This document shows positions 1 through 12,300 of a stretch of 64,000 nt of DNA, one piece after another. Position numbers and translations under genes: made by a program. The stretch comes from Xiphydria camelus. Taxonomy: Eukaryota > Arthropoda > Insecta > Hymenoptera > Xiphydriidae. How positions within the stretch are numbered: the stretch's first letter is position 1; each line of letters opens with the position of its first letter. The stretch is from the NCBI GenBank assembly GCA_963678675.1, contig OY783191.1:15033096-15097095 (forward strand). Reading direction: 5' to 3'. Below the pieces are notes generated by a model. That model searched no databases and was not told the DNA's origin. It was given only the letters and a program-made list of their open reading frames with translations.

Positions 1-950
1 CGGGGACGGTACGGTATTACTACTCCTACATCCTTTCATGTCAAGCTCATCGTGGTCAAATGACTTGAGTATATTTTTCCTTAGTTTAAAGTTTTCTTGA
101 AGTAGGTATCTTTGGGCTGACATGCGTCAGTTTATAGCACAAAGTTTTAGGATTAGTATAAGATCAGCCGGTAAGATAGCGCTAGGAGTTATAGGACTAG
201 CCGAGAGATAGCGCTCGCCCAGCAGCGCGCAGTGGAAACTGCTCTGCTCGCGGGGGATTGGTGCGGCGGATCGGCGCGCGCCAAACGTCGCGCCAATCAG
301 GGGACAGCCGCGAGCTGCCCCACGCGACTGCTTTCGGCCAATAGGGCCGATAGCAGGCCCTCGCGGAGGGTATATAAGAGTGTGCATGAGCGATACGAGA
401 AAACAATCTAGTCTCGCTGTTGCGCAAGCGGCCTTTGCCAGCCCGCAAGGTCCCCAACTTCTTCTTCTATTAGGTTCAGAACCCCAGGGGTTGGTAACTA
501 CGAGGAGGGGTTTAGTCGGTAAAAATCCGACACTACCCCAACAACATCTCGGGTGTCTTGAGAAGATTCCCCTCATCGCCCGCTCTTCAAAAAAAAAAAA
601 AGACGAGAAGAAAGCTCCGGCGGCGAGGGAGAAACCGAGACCAGGCCTCCCTCAGTCCTCCTCAGGGCTACCTTTTGGGAATAGACAGATTCGAGCCTTC
701 TTACGGAGTTTTTCTCTCCCCGGCGACCCTCTATCCCGACCACGGCGTTTCTCGCCTTCCTCGCCTTTCCGGCCGCGGCGTTTTTCACCTTTCTCGCGGC
801 GCCTCCTGTTCCTTTTCGCGGTGTTCCGCGCCCCCTACCCGACCGCAGCGTACGCACCTCTCGTCTTTTTCCCCTACGCGTGTCAAGGCTCTCTATGATA
901 TACGCACGTTATGAATTGTGGATAAATAGATAAAGAAATATAAAATAAGT
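1..950 (+). other. GC-rich stretch with TATA box; possible LTR or old promoter
   Basis: Much more GC-rich than the DNA around it. A TATATAAG box lies at about 370-378, followed after about 25-30 bases by a plausible start region. Downstream are a 13-A run near 588-600 and a pyrimidine-rich tract. Several reading frames stay open here in both strands, which is expected of GC-rich DNA and shows no recognisable protein. It could be a solo LTR of a retrotransposon (promoter plus leader) or an old host promoter; I found no second copy in the window and no clear TG...CA ends, so the call is weak. Confidence 0.25.
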
Positions 951-1243
951 TGGGGAGAGAGATTGTGAACGTTAGTGTACATAAAAATTTATTAATTTTT
1001 AGGTTTATCCATTTCATGACAAATAGATTGATTGTTATTTGAATATGGTTTAATAGCTGTTATATTTTCAAGCGGAAGCGAACAATATATTTTCTGAATT
1101 CCTGGAAATTCCCTCGCATTCTAAAAGATGTTAAGGTATGTGAAGAAAAAAAATGGCATTATTTTACTACCCCATATAGCGAAGAGTCACATGACGGTAT
1201 AGGAGACACTATGAAGAGAATGGCTACAAGTACTAGTTTGCAA

Positions 1244-1481
1244 TTTGAGGCACATAGAATAACAGTGGTCCAACTCCACTTTTTTTCAAATTGCTGCCTT
1301 TGATTTAAAATGAGTTATCTAATGTGTAACTTTTAGTATAAAGGTGGTCTATCTCCATATTGTAGTTTTCTACAATAGAACTTTATACTGAAAGATACAC
1401 ATTAGACAACTCATTTTAAATCAAAGGCAGCTATTGGGTAAAAAGTGGAGTTGGACCACTGTTATTCTATGTACCTCATTT
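1244..1481. repeat. Palindromic MITE, 238 bp
   Basis: The left end (gaggcacatagaataacagt...) is the reverse complement of the right end, with arms of about 105 bp, a short loop near 1365 and only scattered mismatches. It has no coding capacity. The whole unit would fold into a hairpin. Family unknown; no target duplication could be assigned with certainty. Confidence 0.75.
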
Positions 1482-1696
1482 GTTGATGATTGGCAAAAAC
1501 TACGGCCCGAGGTTCATATGAGTAGGCTTCAGCACCGAGTAATTTACCTAAATAAGTGCCTTAATATTAAGTAATATAAACGGTGCTGACCTAAAGCTAC
1601 ATACATACAGGGTGGTCCAAAGAGTTGTTAATAGTTGGTTGCACAGTACAAAATTTTGTAGGAGAGGTTGAAAGGTGGGGTCGGTCTTAAACGACA

Positions 1697-2759
1697 CACA
1701 GAGGAGTATTTGTACCAGAAACGTGGCCAAAATTATTTTATGTAATTTATCATATGGGAATGCATTCTTAGGCAAATTTATTGTACTTTTCGAACGTTTA
1801 CTTTAGTAAAGTAAGGAAAAGAACGCAGTTTTTAAAATAAAAAGTCAAAATTGTTAAGCCATTGTTCGTTGTTTTTCAAAAAACGCGCTTGCTTGTAAGT
1901 CGCAGCCACCCACTTTTCCTTAAAATCAAACTTGTGAAATGACTTAAAATATTCAAACTAAAATAAATATCATTAGCTTTAAACCCGTTGTTAATAATAT
2001 GGCGGAGAAAAGCGGAACTTTTTCTGTTATTATCATTTTAGGGAAACTCTAACCATTAATTTAGTGAAGGACTAATAAGTCGCAATTCCCCGGAACACAT
2101 ACAAAAATACTTATGTTTACAAAATTTACCGGCAATTTGTAAACATAAGTATTTTTGTATGTGTTCCGAGGACTTCCGACTTATTAGTCCTTCACTAAAT
2201 TAATGGTTAGTTTCATTAAAATGATAATAAAAGAAAAAGTTCCGCCTTTCTACGCCATATTATAAACGACGGGTTTAAAGCTAATGATATTTATTTTAGT
2301 TTTAAAAATATTTATTTTAGTTTGAATATTTTCTCTCTTCTTTTAAGGATCTTCCGAAAGGTTCATGAAAATGACCAAAAAGTCATTATATGATATAATG
2401 CAAGAATGTCCAAGTAAGAATTTGGTTGAAAAGATTTTATTTGTTGAGAAACATGTTGGAGACGACCAAATGTCCAGGCTGCGAATTTGGCAGGTTAAAA
2501 CATGCTTTAAGTCATTTCAAGTCTGACTTTTAGCAAAAGTGGGTGGCTGCGAGTTACAAGCAAGAGCGTTTTTTGAAAAACAACGAACAATGGCTTAACA
2601 ATTTTTACTTTTTACTTTAAAAACTGTGTTCTTTTCCTTACTTTACTAAAATAAACGTTCGAAAAGTACATGAAATTGCCTAAGAATGGATTCCGATATG
2701 ATAAATTACATAAAATAATTTTGGCCACGTTTCTGGTACAAATATTCCTCTGTGCGACA
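1697..2759. repeat. Large palindrome (foldback element), arms 0.4-0.6 kb
   Basis: Sequence running left from about 2122 is the inverted copy of sequence running right from about 2137, as far as 1697 and 2759. The right arm is longer because it contains about 180 bp (roughly 2333-2510) missing from the left arm. A terminal acagggtggtcc motif lies further left at about 1608, like the ACAGGGTG ends of other elements in the window, but the matching right end is not seen. Confidence 0.8.
2348..2493 (+). pseudogene. Exon-like fragment captured in one palindrome arm
   Basis: This 146-base piece exists only in the right arm of the surrounding palindrome. It is preceded by a pyrimidine tract ending in AG and followed by GT, and one frame is open through all 48 codons, reading ...MKMTKKSLYDIMQECPSKN... 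and ending ...MSRLRIWQ. The composition (charged, amphipathic) looks like real protein, but I do not recognise the family. The simplest reading is a host exon with its flanking intron edges picked up by a mobile element. It could also be a piece of an unknown transposon gene, or chance. Confidence 0.35.
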
Positions 2760-2774
2760 GTTCAAAAAAATATT

Positions 2775-3165
2775 GATATATACAATGTAGGTGACAAGTA
2801 TTTTTATAACCTCTTATAAAAAATTACCCTAACAAAAATTGCACGCCGTGTTTGAACTCTCCTTCCCCTCTCTCAAGTATTTCATCTAAAAAAGTACTGA
2901 TATCAAAATGTAGTGCAAAGTACCTGCCAAGTGTTTGCATGATGGACGAGATAGGTAACAAAGGTTACCGAGAAGAAAGTAACTATACCAGAACAGAGCC
3001 ACAAATGTTAAAAGAAAATGGTTCTTGGCGGGCCCGTGTGTTAAGAAATTCTTATCTTTTAAAAATGTGTATTAAATTCAGACTACATTACGAGTAGGAT
3101 GTACAATTAATTCATGTTTGTAGGGCTTATATAATAATTCTTAAGTTACTTTACAGAGATACAGA
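2775..3165. other. No recognisable gene
   Basis: AT-rich spacer between two palindromic elements. An 81-codon open frame at 2852-3097 on the plus strand has no recognisable motif and I do not call it a gene. Confidence 0.5.
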
Positions 3166-3167
3166 TA

Positions 3168-3869
3168 TACAGGGTGTTACTTAATGATAGGCCGTAATTG
3201 CAAGGGCACATTACTGAATCAATTTCCAGTAGAAAAGTTCATATTAACATGTGTCCTAAAATATCTGGTTTTCAAGATACAGGACGTCCAAGTTTTTTAA
3301 AAAAATCGGTTTTTTAATAATACCTCAAAGATCCTTGTGCCGATTTTGTTGATATTTGGCACTGTTGTTTATTGTAATAAGACGCTAAGTTAGCACTAAC
3401 TAGAAGATAATTATGAGTTCCAGTGGCGTCCCGGGGGACAGTCTCACGAATAATATTGACAAAAAAAGTGTACGAAGTGAGGTACGAAGTAATGTCAAGA
3501 GACAAAAAGTTGTATTTTTAATTGCTTAATCTGAAAAAAATATAAAATTTTTTAAAAAGTCAGTGGCGTACACTTTTTTTGTCAATATTATTCGTGAGAC
3601 TGTCCCCCGGGACGCGACTGGAACTCATAATTATCTTCTAGTTAGTGCTAACTTAGCGTCTTATTACAATAAACAACAGTGCCAAATGTCAACAAAATCG
3701 GCACAAGGATCTTTGAGATATTATTAAAAAACCGATTTTTTTTAAACTGACGTCCTGTATCTTGAAAACCAGACATTGTAGGACACATGTTAATATGAAC
3801 TTTTCTACTGGAAATTGATTCAGTAATGTGCCCTTGCAATTACGGCCTATCATTAAGTAACACCCTGTA
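3168..3869. mobile_element. Palindromic MITE with ACAGGGTGTT ends, TA-flanked
   Basis: The left end TACAGGGTGTTACTTAATG is matched by its exact reverse complement at the right end, and the arms pair over about 330 bp each. TA dinucleotides flank both ends (3166-3167 and 3870-3871), as for Tc1/mariner-type insertion. The small open frames on the minus strand are mirror copies of the same arm and are not genes. Confidence 0.8.
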
Positions 3870-4074
3870 TACATTTCAACATATCTGCCATATGACTCTT
3901 ATTTTTTGTATACTGGGTAATCTTATAGCTGTTCTACCAAATAATTGTAACGAAATCAAAATATCATGACATATTTAAATTGTGGGAGATATTTTCAAGT
4001 AATAAAATGGTTCAAACAATGATAATTATATGGGACACATATTCAGTATACAGAACCAGAATAAGGATGATGTA

Positions 4075-4461
4075 TACGGGGTGTTCTCAAACCTCTGACC
4101 CAGAGGAAAACCCTATGTTCATTAAAAAATTACGATCATAATGCAATTGATTTTATTGAAATCCGTTAAGAACTTACGGAGAAATTAATTATTAAAAAGT
4201 AATTAATATTTCGAATTTATTCGGCATTGATGACGTCATATAGAAGATAATCGCAATTCCTGTCGTTCTTATAAACATTATTTCGTGAGCCTTGATATAA
4301 CGTCATCGATATCGAATAAATTCAAAATATTAATTACTTTTTAATAATTAATTTATCCGTAAATTCTTAACGGATTTCAAAAAAATCAATTGCATTATGT
4401 CCGTAATTTTTTAACGAACATAGGGTTTTCCTCTAGGTCAGAGGTTTGAGAACACCCGGTA
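4075..4461. mobile_element. Palindromic MITE, about 387 bp
   Basis: Ends TACGGGGTGTTCTCAAACC and the reverse complement (GGTTTGAGAACACCCGGTA) enclose arms of about 180 bp that pair throughout, with a short unpaired centre near 4260. Non-coding. The GGGTGTT-type end resembles the element at 3168-3869. Confidence 0.75.
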
Positions 4462-4666
4462 TGTATTATATAGAGAAGTATGTTCAAAAAGACTTCGTAT
4501 TGTCTACTATTGGTGAATACTTACAGCTGTTCTGAAAAATAATTACAATATGAAATATAAAAGTCATAATACAGTTAAATTCTGGAACTCATTTTCCGCT
4601 CAGAAGGTTCATACAGGATATAAGGTTTTTTTGCCAATATTTATTCATCTATATACATATATATTA

Positions 4667-5281
4667 CAGTAGACTTCCAATAGTCCGGCATCCAACGGTT
4701 CGGAATGCCCGATGGTCCGGTACCAGTATCGATTTTCAAACGATCGCGCTTCCGAACGGTATCGGCAGGCGGAGAAAGAAGAGAAGAAACAAATCAGTTG
4801 GGGGGAAGCGGCAGATGCATTAAATAAATTCATAACATTTGCTGGAACAAACTCACGTTATAATTGTGCAGAACTCATTAATTTGCATATTCTAAGAAAT
4901 AACTTTTTTAAAAAGAGAGCTGAATCTACAAAACAAAAAGACATTAGAGATTTTTTAAAATAAATGTCTCATCAGTACATATTATGTACATACGTGTAAA
5001 TTTGTAACACATTTCACTGGTTTAATTTGTTGTTAAGACATTTCATTGTTATGTTATTCAAAATGCAGGAATAAAGGTATGTTTTGGTTTGTATTCGAGT
5101 TTAAATGATTATCTCAGCATTTCTGGTAAACAACGCTTGCTGTCAAACATCATATTGCAGCTGCATTCATTCTACGACTTATCATTTAATAATCGCGGAA
5201 CACATCTCCTGATAATCCGGCATTTTCGGTAATCCGGCACCGGCCGAGTCCCGAACGTGCCGGATTATCGGTAGTCTACTG
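4667..5281 (+). mobile_element. Tigger/jerky-type transposon, internal deletion copy
   Basis: Terminal inverted repeats CAGTAGACTTCCAATAGTCC and CAGTAGACTACCGATAATCC (right end read inward), flanked by TA on both sides. These are typical pogo/Tigger ends. At 615 bp the copy is far too short for a full transposase and retains only the 3' end of the gene. Confidence 0.85.
4712..4963 (+). pseudogene. Tigger/jerky-like transposase, C-terminal remnant
   Basis: The open frame ends ISWGEAADALNKFITFAG... then LHILRNNFFKKRAESTKQ and KDIRDFLK, the usual tail of jerky/Tigger transposases in insects. The DNA-binding and DDE catalytic parts are gone, so the first 20 or so residues are probably just terminal-repeat DNA read in frame. 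It is non-functional and would depend on a full-length relative to move. Confidence 0.75.
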
Positions 5282-5304
5282 TATATATATATATATATAT
5301 ATAT
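5282..5304. repeat. (TA)n microsatellite
   Basis: Uninterrupted TA repeat directly abutting the right end of the Tigger copy, so it contains that element's target dinucleotide. Confidence 0.9.
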
Positions 5305-5312
5305 GATGAGGC

Positions 5313-7130
5313 AGGTGAAGGTGAACGATATGTTATGTAATAAATGTCGAATTTCTATTTACAAGAAACAGGAAAAAAAGAACACAGATTCAGAAAGCGT
5401 ATCATCGTCTGATGGATCAGTATTCGAAGTAACGCTTAAAACAAATTAAACTAAGGAGTGCGTTGAAATTCCGATTGAAAGAACGGTTGCTACTCATAAA
5501 TATTGTTGTTTATGTTTTTCCACAAACAATATCACTGTAGTTCCTGACGAAGCACGAATGCAATGTTACAGGAAGAAAAAAATTTGTATTCCACTTGGGA
5601 ATAGATGTTGTAGAACTCATCTGATTAAGAACCGGCTTTACGAAGAGGATCTAAACAACATAAAAGTGCATTGTAATACTTCTAAGCTCAGTGTCTCAGA
5701 CTTAGCAAAGATAATGGAAACTTTTTCCTTGAAATGTGATTCAACGTTGTATGATAAACTTGGTGATTCAAGTATTTCAGAAGAGCAAATTCAAGTATTT
5801 ACAGGACTATCTTGGGACAATCTTACTGAACTGAGAGACATGATGGTTTCCATGCGAAATAGGGAGTCGCGGTCTATAATGCAAGCCCTCATTGTATTTC
5901 TTTTCAAACTCCGAACCGGAAATTCCAACAAGATGTTAGCTTCTATATTAGGTATAGAACATGAACAGATAATTTCTGATTACTGTGCTAGCGCAGTTAT
6001 ATCATTTGAAAATGATATCTTACCAACTCGTTTCGGCATTAAAAGTATTAGCAGAGCCGACCTTTTGAAAAACCATACAACAAAAATCGCTATAAAGTTG
6101 TTCAACGCGGACTCCTTATTTTTAATTTGTGATGGTACCTATGCACGACACCAAAAAAGTACAAATAATGAATACCAAAGAAAATCTTTCTCTGGCCAAA
6201 AGAAAGTTCCTCTTTGCAAGCCTTTTACGATTTGTACTACTAATGGATACATAGTAGATATGCTCGGACCTTATCCTGCCAATGAAAATGATGCAAAAAT
6301 TCTAGAATCTATCATTCAAGACGTTTTGGAGTATTGATGCCTGCTTTGAAAGGGAAGCGCAAGCAATTAACGACTCAAGAATCTAACCAATCTCGTTTTG
6401 TGACTAAAATTCGCTGGGTGGTTGAATCTGTTAACGGCATTCTCAAACAAAAATATCGTCTTCTAGATCACAAAATCGACAACAAACTGATACCTAAGTT
6501 GGAGTTTATTTTAGAATTGTCTCATTTTTTAATAATTCGTACGGCAAAAGGCTACAATCTGATGTAGAATACACGGATGAAATTTTAGAAAGAATGCACA
6601 GTCAGAATGGCACGGAAAATGATCTAGCTACCGAAGCAGAGACGAAAGGTTGGATCCGGCGAAAGGTTCTTTTCAAAACTCTCTCTTCTGACGAAATCCT
6701 TGACTTTCCAGAAATGACCGAAAAGGAATTGAAGACTCTTTTTACTGGATCATACCAACTTTCCCAAGCTGTCTCGTATTTAGCCGAAATGATAGATCAA
6801 GATGGAAAAGTTGTTTTCGAATATGTGATGGCTGAACCAAATGTGCTCAAATTCAAAGTACCATCTCGACACATTTCTCGGACATCATATAGATGCTTCA
6901 TTAGGTACAAACCTAACAGTATCGCGATTTCTGGCATAATAAACTATGCATGTGAATGTGCTAATGGCTGAAGAACAGTTGGCTGCTGTTCTCACATTGC
7001 TGCTATTGTGTATTATTTATCAAATGTAAGATACTTATCAAAAATTATTCGACCAGCTGAAATACTGAGTAAAATGTTCATGAAAAATGGAATCGTTCCA
7101 GTAGTAGATGAAAACAGTGACGAAGATTAA
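5313..7130 (+). pseudogene. ISL2EU-like DDE_Tnp_4 transposase with SWIM finger, broken
   Basis: Joining frames gives a transposase in the right domain order: an N-terminal cysteine region (RTVATHKYCCLCFS..., then GNRCCRTHL), a helical linker, a DDE_Tnp_4 core starting DGTYARHQKS and including KPFTICTTNGYIVDMLGPY, a C-terminal catalytic segment around TKIRWVVESVNG, and a SWIM-type zinc finger (CECANG, stop, RTVGCCSH). Breaks: an in-frame stop near 5447, loss of the central segment at about 6333 that should carry the second catalytic aspartate, frame changes near 6334 and 6560, and a stop at 6969-6971 inside the SWIM motif. Such proteins cut and paste ISL2EU-type elements. I could not find the element's terminal repeats. 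Confidence 0.8.
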
Positions 7131-8260
7131 AATTGTTTTTTCATCAAGTATTTTTAACTATATGTAAGTATTTATAAGTGAGAGGCCAGAAGACTTACAG
7201 AAATGAAGCACCCCGTATCATGAGATACGAGCTCGTTCATAGTAAAGGAAGCATTGAAATAATAATAGATAAATAAATAATAGCATTGAAAGACTGTTCC
7301 AAAAAATTAACAATTATCATGTGCCGAATTATCATATATAAAAGTGGAAAAATTCCTTTGTAGTGAGTGTACAGTGTATATCATATATATATGGAAGGTA
7401 GGTGATGAGCCGTGTACATTTGTTAATATTTTTCAGTGGGGTACACTTCCGATGAAATTGGAAAAATTATGTTATTAAGGACATTCCAAAGAAAAAAATA
7501 AGAAAAGAATTGGAGTGGTTCCGAGATTAATTATAACATTTAAAAAATTGTTTAAAAACTTCATAAATTTTGTTTCGAGCGAATTTTCAAAAAAAATGCA
7601 AGATATTTTTTTGTTGGAATTGACTCTTCAGGAAGAGTAACATATATTTTTTTTCATGAAAATCGGTCGAGCCGTTCCGGAGAAAAAGCTGTTTTTCGAT
7701 TTTACTTCCCCCCCCACCTCATAACCCCCCCCCCCCCTATAGCGATTAGGGGTCTAAAAATTTAGGAGATTTAGTTTCTCATAGATGCCTATCGATCATA
7801 TAAATTTGGTGCTGATACACGTGGGGGCAGATTTCACATGCTTATTCCGCTAGGCCCTTTTATGCTCTACAATTTTGATACTACATATTAACATCATTGG
7901 AGCTATAGAAACCGAGATAATCTTGAAAACCCGATTTTTGTGACCTTCAACCTTGAATAACTTACGACGCAGACACGAGATTTTATGAGACCTTTGAGAC
8001 AACTTTTAGAACGCCAAAATGAAGGTGTGTATGAGTTTCCTCCTTATTATCTCTCATTCCGAGGTGAAACGCTAATTTGACTGGACTAGGGGGCGGGAAA
8101 CAGCAACAAGCAGTAAGTTCTTTGCTGTTGTCGTAATGCTAAGCTGTAAACAATTGTGATAACTGTGATATGTAATAACTGTTCATAAGATATACGTTTT
8201 TCGCGATTTGTCTCGCGTGACTGAATTCCATTTCATTAAATATTCTAAATTAACTGCCGG
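7131..8260. other. Non-coding AT-rich stretch with poly-C tract
   Basis: No gene seen. Contains two C-homopolymer-like tracts at about 7688-7738, next to a motif (tcggtcgagccgttccggag) of a kind I have seen in insect repeats. Only partial hairpins. Confidence 0.5.
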
Positions 8261-8269
8261 TAAACGAAA

Positions 8270-9178
8270 CCCCACAAAAACAGATTCTCTGTAAAAAGAG
8301 GCGGCATGTTCATTCAGTGCCAACAAAAATTGATACGTAAAATACTCTCCAAAAAAGATTTGAAATCAATTAAGAGATCGCCATGTTCAAGATTTATATA
8401 TAAAAAGTAAAAGGCATCATTTGAAAGGAAAATTATTGTAACTTGTTACTAAAAAATTCGACTAAACAAATTTATAAACAAATTTTCATAAAAAAGAACT
8501 TTCCGCGTTTAAGTTTTCATATTTTGTCCACTATACCGAATAATTTGCAGTGCTTGGACGGTGCTAGAGTGATTCATAAATTGCACTGCCGAAGTCAAAT
8601 TCAGAGAAATTCAGAAGGCCCCCGCCTGAGCGGTTTCTCGTGCGACGTTCGGTATACTGGTGGTATCATATAAGTGTATGAATTTATTTAAAATCATAAG
8701 TGCATAAACATCGAATGTAATTCTCTGTAAATTTTTTATTTTGAAGGAAAAAATGCGGCAAGTTCTTTTTTATGAAAATTTGTTTATACATTTTTTTAGT
8801 CGAATTTTTTAATAACAAGTTACAATGATTTTCCTTTCAAATGATGCCTTTTACTTTTTATATATAAATCTTGAACATGGCGATCTTAATTGATTTCAAA
8901 TCTTTTTTGGAGAGTATTTTACGTATCAATTTTTCTTGGCACTGAATGAACATGCCGCCTTTTTTTTTACAGAGAATCTGTTTGTGTGGGGGGATTTCAT
9001 TACTTTTTGGAATTTATTCATGAGGAGAATACGTACCTACATGTAGGAGAATAGCTTTTTATTACCACCAAATTAAAATCTGACATTTTATACCGATACG
9101 AGCTAATTAATTATAACCACGTTACTTTTGATTTATTCTCGTGGTATTTTGAAATGGATTTATAAACTAGAGTGTGCC
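8270..9178. repeat. Foldback repeat, first copy
   Basis: Arms at about 8278-8510 and 8748-8985 are inverted copies (aacagattctctgtaaaaag... mirrored). The family continues to about 9178. A second copy at 21605-22202 matches from the centre rightward, including the flank past the palindrome, so the family's right boundary is near cctcgtgatattttgaaatg in both. Confidence 0.75.
8536..8652. mobile_element. 117-bp insertion with CCGAA ends in the foldback centre
   Basis: The other copy of this repeat (near 21693) runs straight through this point, while here 117 bp beginning CCGAATAATTTGCAG and ending CGACGTTCGG is inserted, flanked by TA on both sides. It looks like a tiny TA-inserting MITE with 5-bp end symmetry. 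Confidence 0.5.
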
Positions 9179-9373
9179 CTTATATTTTTCACTTTGCTTT
9201 AGTATTTTGGAGAAATAAAACAGTCCGCTTTCGAATGTACAGGCCATCGGATTTTTCTTATATTTTGGTCGTCTTCAGAAATCCATGTAGACATTTTACC
9301 TTTAACTCTAACAATAAGTATACTCTTCCAATAACCGTGACGAATTGTTTCATCACATGTAAAGATACTACTT

Positions 9374-12300
9374 CCCAGGTAGCAAGCTGACGTAAACTTG
9401 ACGTCACTTTTCGGGCATATGTCGTCGGCGACGTCATTCTACCAAAAAATGACGTTTTAATGTCGTCATTCAAGAAACGTCTTTAAGACGCCTTAAATAT
9501 GACGTTAAAAAGACGTTATTTTTACGTCGTAATATAATTTTAAAATAACTATACTTATTATACAATATACATTGAATATTTTTATATTTGTTTATAATGT
9601 ATAATATAAAAATATTTGTATAGTGCGGTCTACTTTAATTCTCGCGATTCTTATATCTCTGTACCATTTTACCAGTACGTTTTTTTGTAATAAATAAAAG
9701 TAAGATTTTTTATATTGCGGTCGTTTCTGTAAACATTCATATAATTATTTATTTATTAATATCAATTTGCGTCTATGCAAGAATATTTATCAAAAGATGC
9801 AATCATAAATTTAGAAAAATGTTGAGAAAAGAATAATACAATTATAAAATCTTATTTATTTAAGCTCTTTCTTATTGACTGGAAAAGCAACATACATTTA
9901 TTCATCAAACTTCATATGAACACCAATAGTAATACTTAATACCACAGGAGCGTGCAGCAGATGATGACTCGAAAATACCGACCGATCGACGAAGTTAAGG
10001 AGGTTCGACTATCAGACGAAAACCAACTTACAGCCCTAATTTTTTTATATGATATACACGAATACTTTACACAACTAATACGAAAATTTGAGCAATATAG
10101 ACCGTCTAGTTTCTTCGTTATTTTATTCTAAAGTTGACCACTTTTAACATATCGCCTTATGGGAGACGATTGTACTAAGGTAGATTATCACCGACTTTAA
10201 CACACATTCCGCCAACTTTAGACTTTGAAAAACTAGTAATTTGACAGATGAAATATTAAGGATTATCTCTCTATTCTATAAAATAGTTTTTCGGATCGAC
10301 GACCGACCGAACTATCCGAAACCCACCCCACCAATCGCCCACTGATGCATCCACCAACCGCGTCCCCTCCACCACGCGTCGGTCACCAATCGGCTGTAGT
10401 ATACTATCGGTCGTCGTTCGGCGCGCTGCAAGCCAGCCAAGCAGATTACTATACGGTAATTTTGTATTACATCATGGGTCACCCACGGTTGGCAGGCCCG
10501 TCTACCCGTTTGGCCGGCGTTTTGTCGAATTCGAGCGACGCGAAGGGCGTCGCGAGATAAGTCCGTTGACCGACCGTCGTCCCCTACAAACTTGGGGGAG
10601 CGCCGCGATAGCGGCGCGGGGGCGATAGCCCCCCGGGGGTTGGCGAGCGAAGCGAGCAGGGGGCGGATGCCCCCTAGTGTGTAAAAAATAAGTAAATTGG
10701 TTTTTACCGTATGGTTGCAACGTAATATTATCATGAAATCCGTTTTTACTTCGCAAACCATTAGCACGCCATATTAACGGTGAGAAACTTGGCAACACGA
10801 CAGCGAAACAATTGTAAAGCTGAAAGACCGAACCTTACCTGGCGTCTATTCAAACTGAGCGCGAAATTTGAAAGATTCGGAACGATAAAAAAATATTGTC
10901 CCTAAAATCTTTATCCAAGTTGAATGATTGTTGAAACGAAATCATGCCTTTACTTATACAGCTCTTTTTCTTTTTTGACAAAATTTGACTTTATACCGGT
11001 TTTGCTGCATGCTCGCGTCATCCGCCATAGCTGGCCACTGTAGTTCACGCGTCACTGCAGCCAATATAAAATATCGCGGAGTACAACATTGCCAAGAATA
11101 CAATGAAAATTGCAACGCACAATAAAAAATGTTTAAACTATAATCATATATCCATGATACTGAATTATCAATCGAATAACTGTTTTATGTCTTCAGCATT
11201 CTCTATGAGTTGTTTTTGTAGGTTTTTATAGATTATTTGTAATTTTTTATTTTTCTTTAAAATGTTGGACAAGAAGCCTCTGACGACGATTCCGGAGTCA
11301 TTGACGCTCTAATAGTCCGCCATAAATTTGCCAATATTTTATTTACTAATGATTTTCGGCATGAACGATGCATAAAATGGGTTCATAATTCATTTAATTA
11401 TTATTCCATAGCGTTTCAGATCGCTGTGAAAACATTTTTTTCAAACACATTTTTGACTCCAAAGAAACAGTCGATCCTCCTTAAGCAGCAAAAAGTGCGG
11501 ACAGTAGTTGGATGGGTGACCGCTCACGATGAAAAGATATACGTCAGCCGTAACCTTTCAGAACCGTCATTTTTTATACAATCACGTTATATTTTTCGTT
11601 ATCTGCCGTCAAAACTGACCCTCAAAAACCGTCATTTCGACGTTAGTGTGCTACCTGGAAAATCGCTAAAATTAAACGTCATATTTCACGTCATAAAGAA
11701 CGTTAGAAAGACGTCATTAAGGAGGATCGTCAGAGAAATGACTTCTCAGAAACCGTAGTTGAAAATTTTTTAAAATACTTGTGAACCCATTTTAATAAGA
11801 GAAAAAAAAATCAAACAATTTCACTCTACAGCTTTCTCGTAATTAATTTTTAAAACTTACGAGATTAGCATTGAATCTTATGGAGAGCATATTTCAAATG
11901 CATAGAACTTGCGATTTTCAACCGAAAAAAATTCTGGAAACTATGAAATGAGTTTTGTCACCACACGAACTTGTTTTTACTAAATTATAAAGAATTTTCA
12001 CTCTACAGTTTTTTTAATATAAAGGAAAAACTGTCGAAAAATTCAAATATTTCATGTGCATCGTCCGCCATATGAAAAAACGTAGCAACATCGCACTACG
12101 TGACGTCATAAGCTATTGGCGCGAAGCGTGTTGGTAAATTTAAAAGTACGAAAGTACAAATAGGATAATGTATTGACAGATTTATTACAGACAATAATTA
12201 ACAATATAAAATTTCAGATATTTTAAAAAGTACAACTAGATATACACGTGAAATACTTTCAAACGATTTTGAAGAATAACATTTCAATGAACACGATCGT

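Noticed and set aside
127..914. Several overlapping open frames of 86-172 codons on both strands in the GC-rich start of the window
   Set aside because: Stop codons are rare in GC-rich low-complexity DNA; the frames overlap each other on both strands and show no domain or sensible composition.
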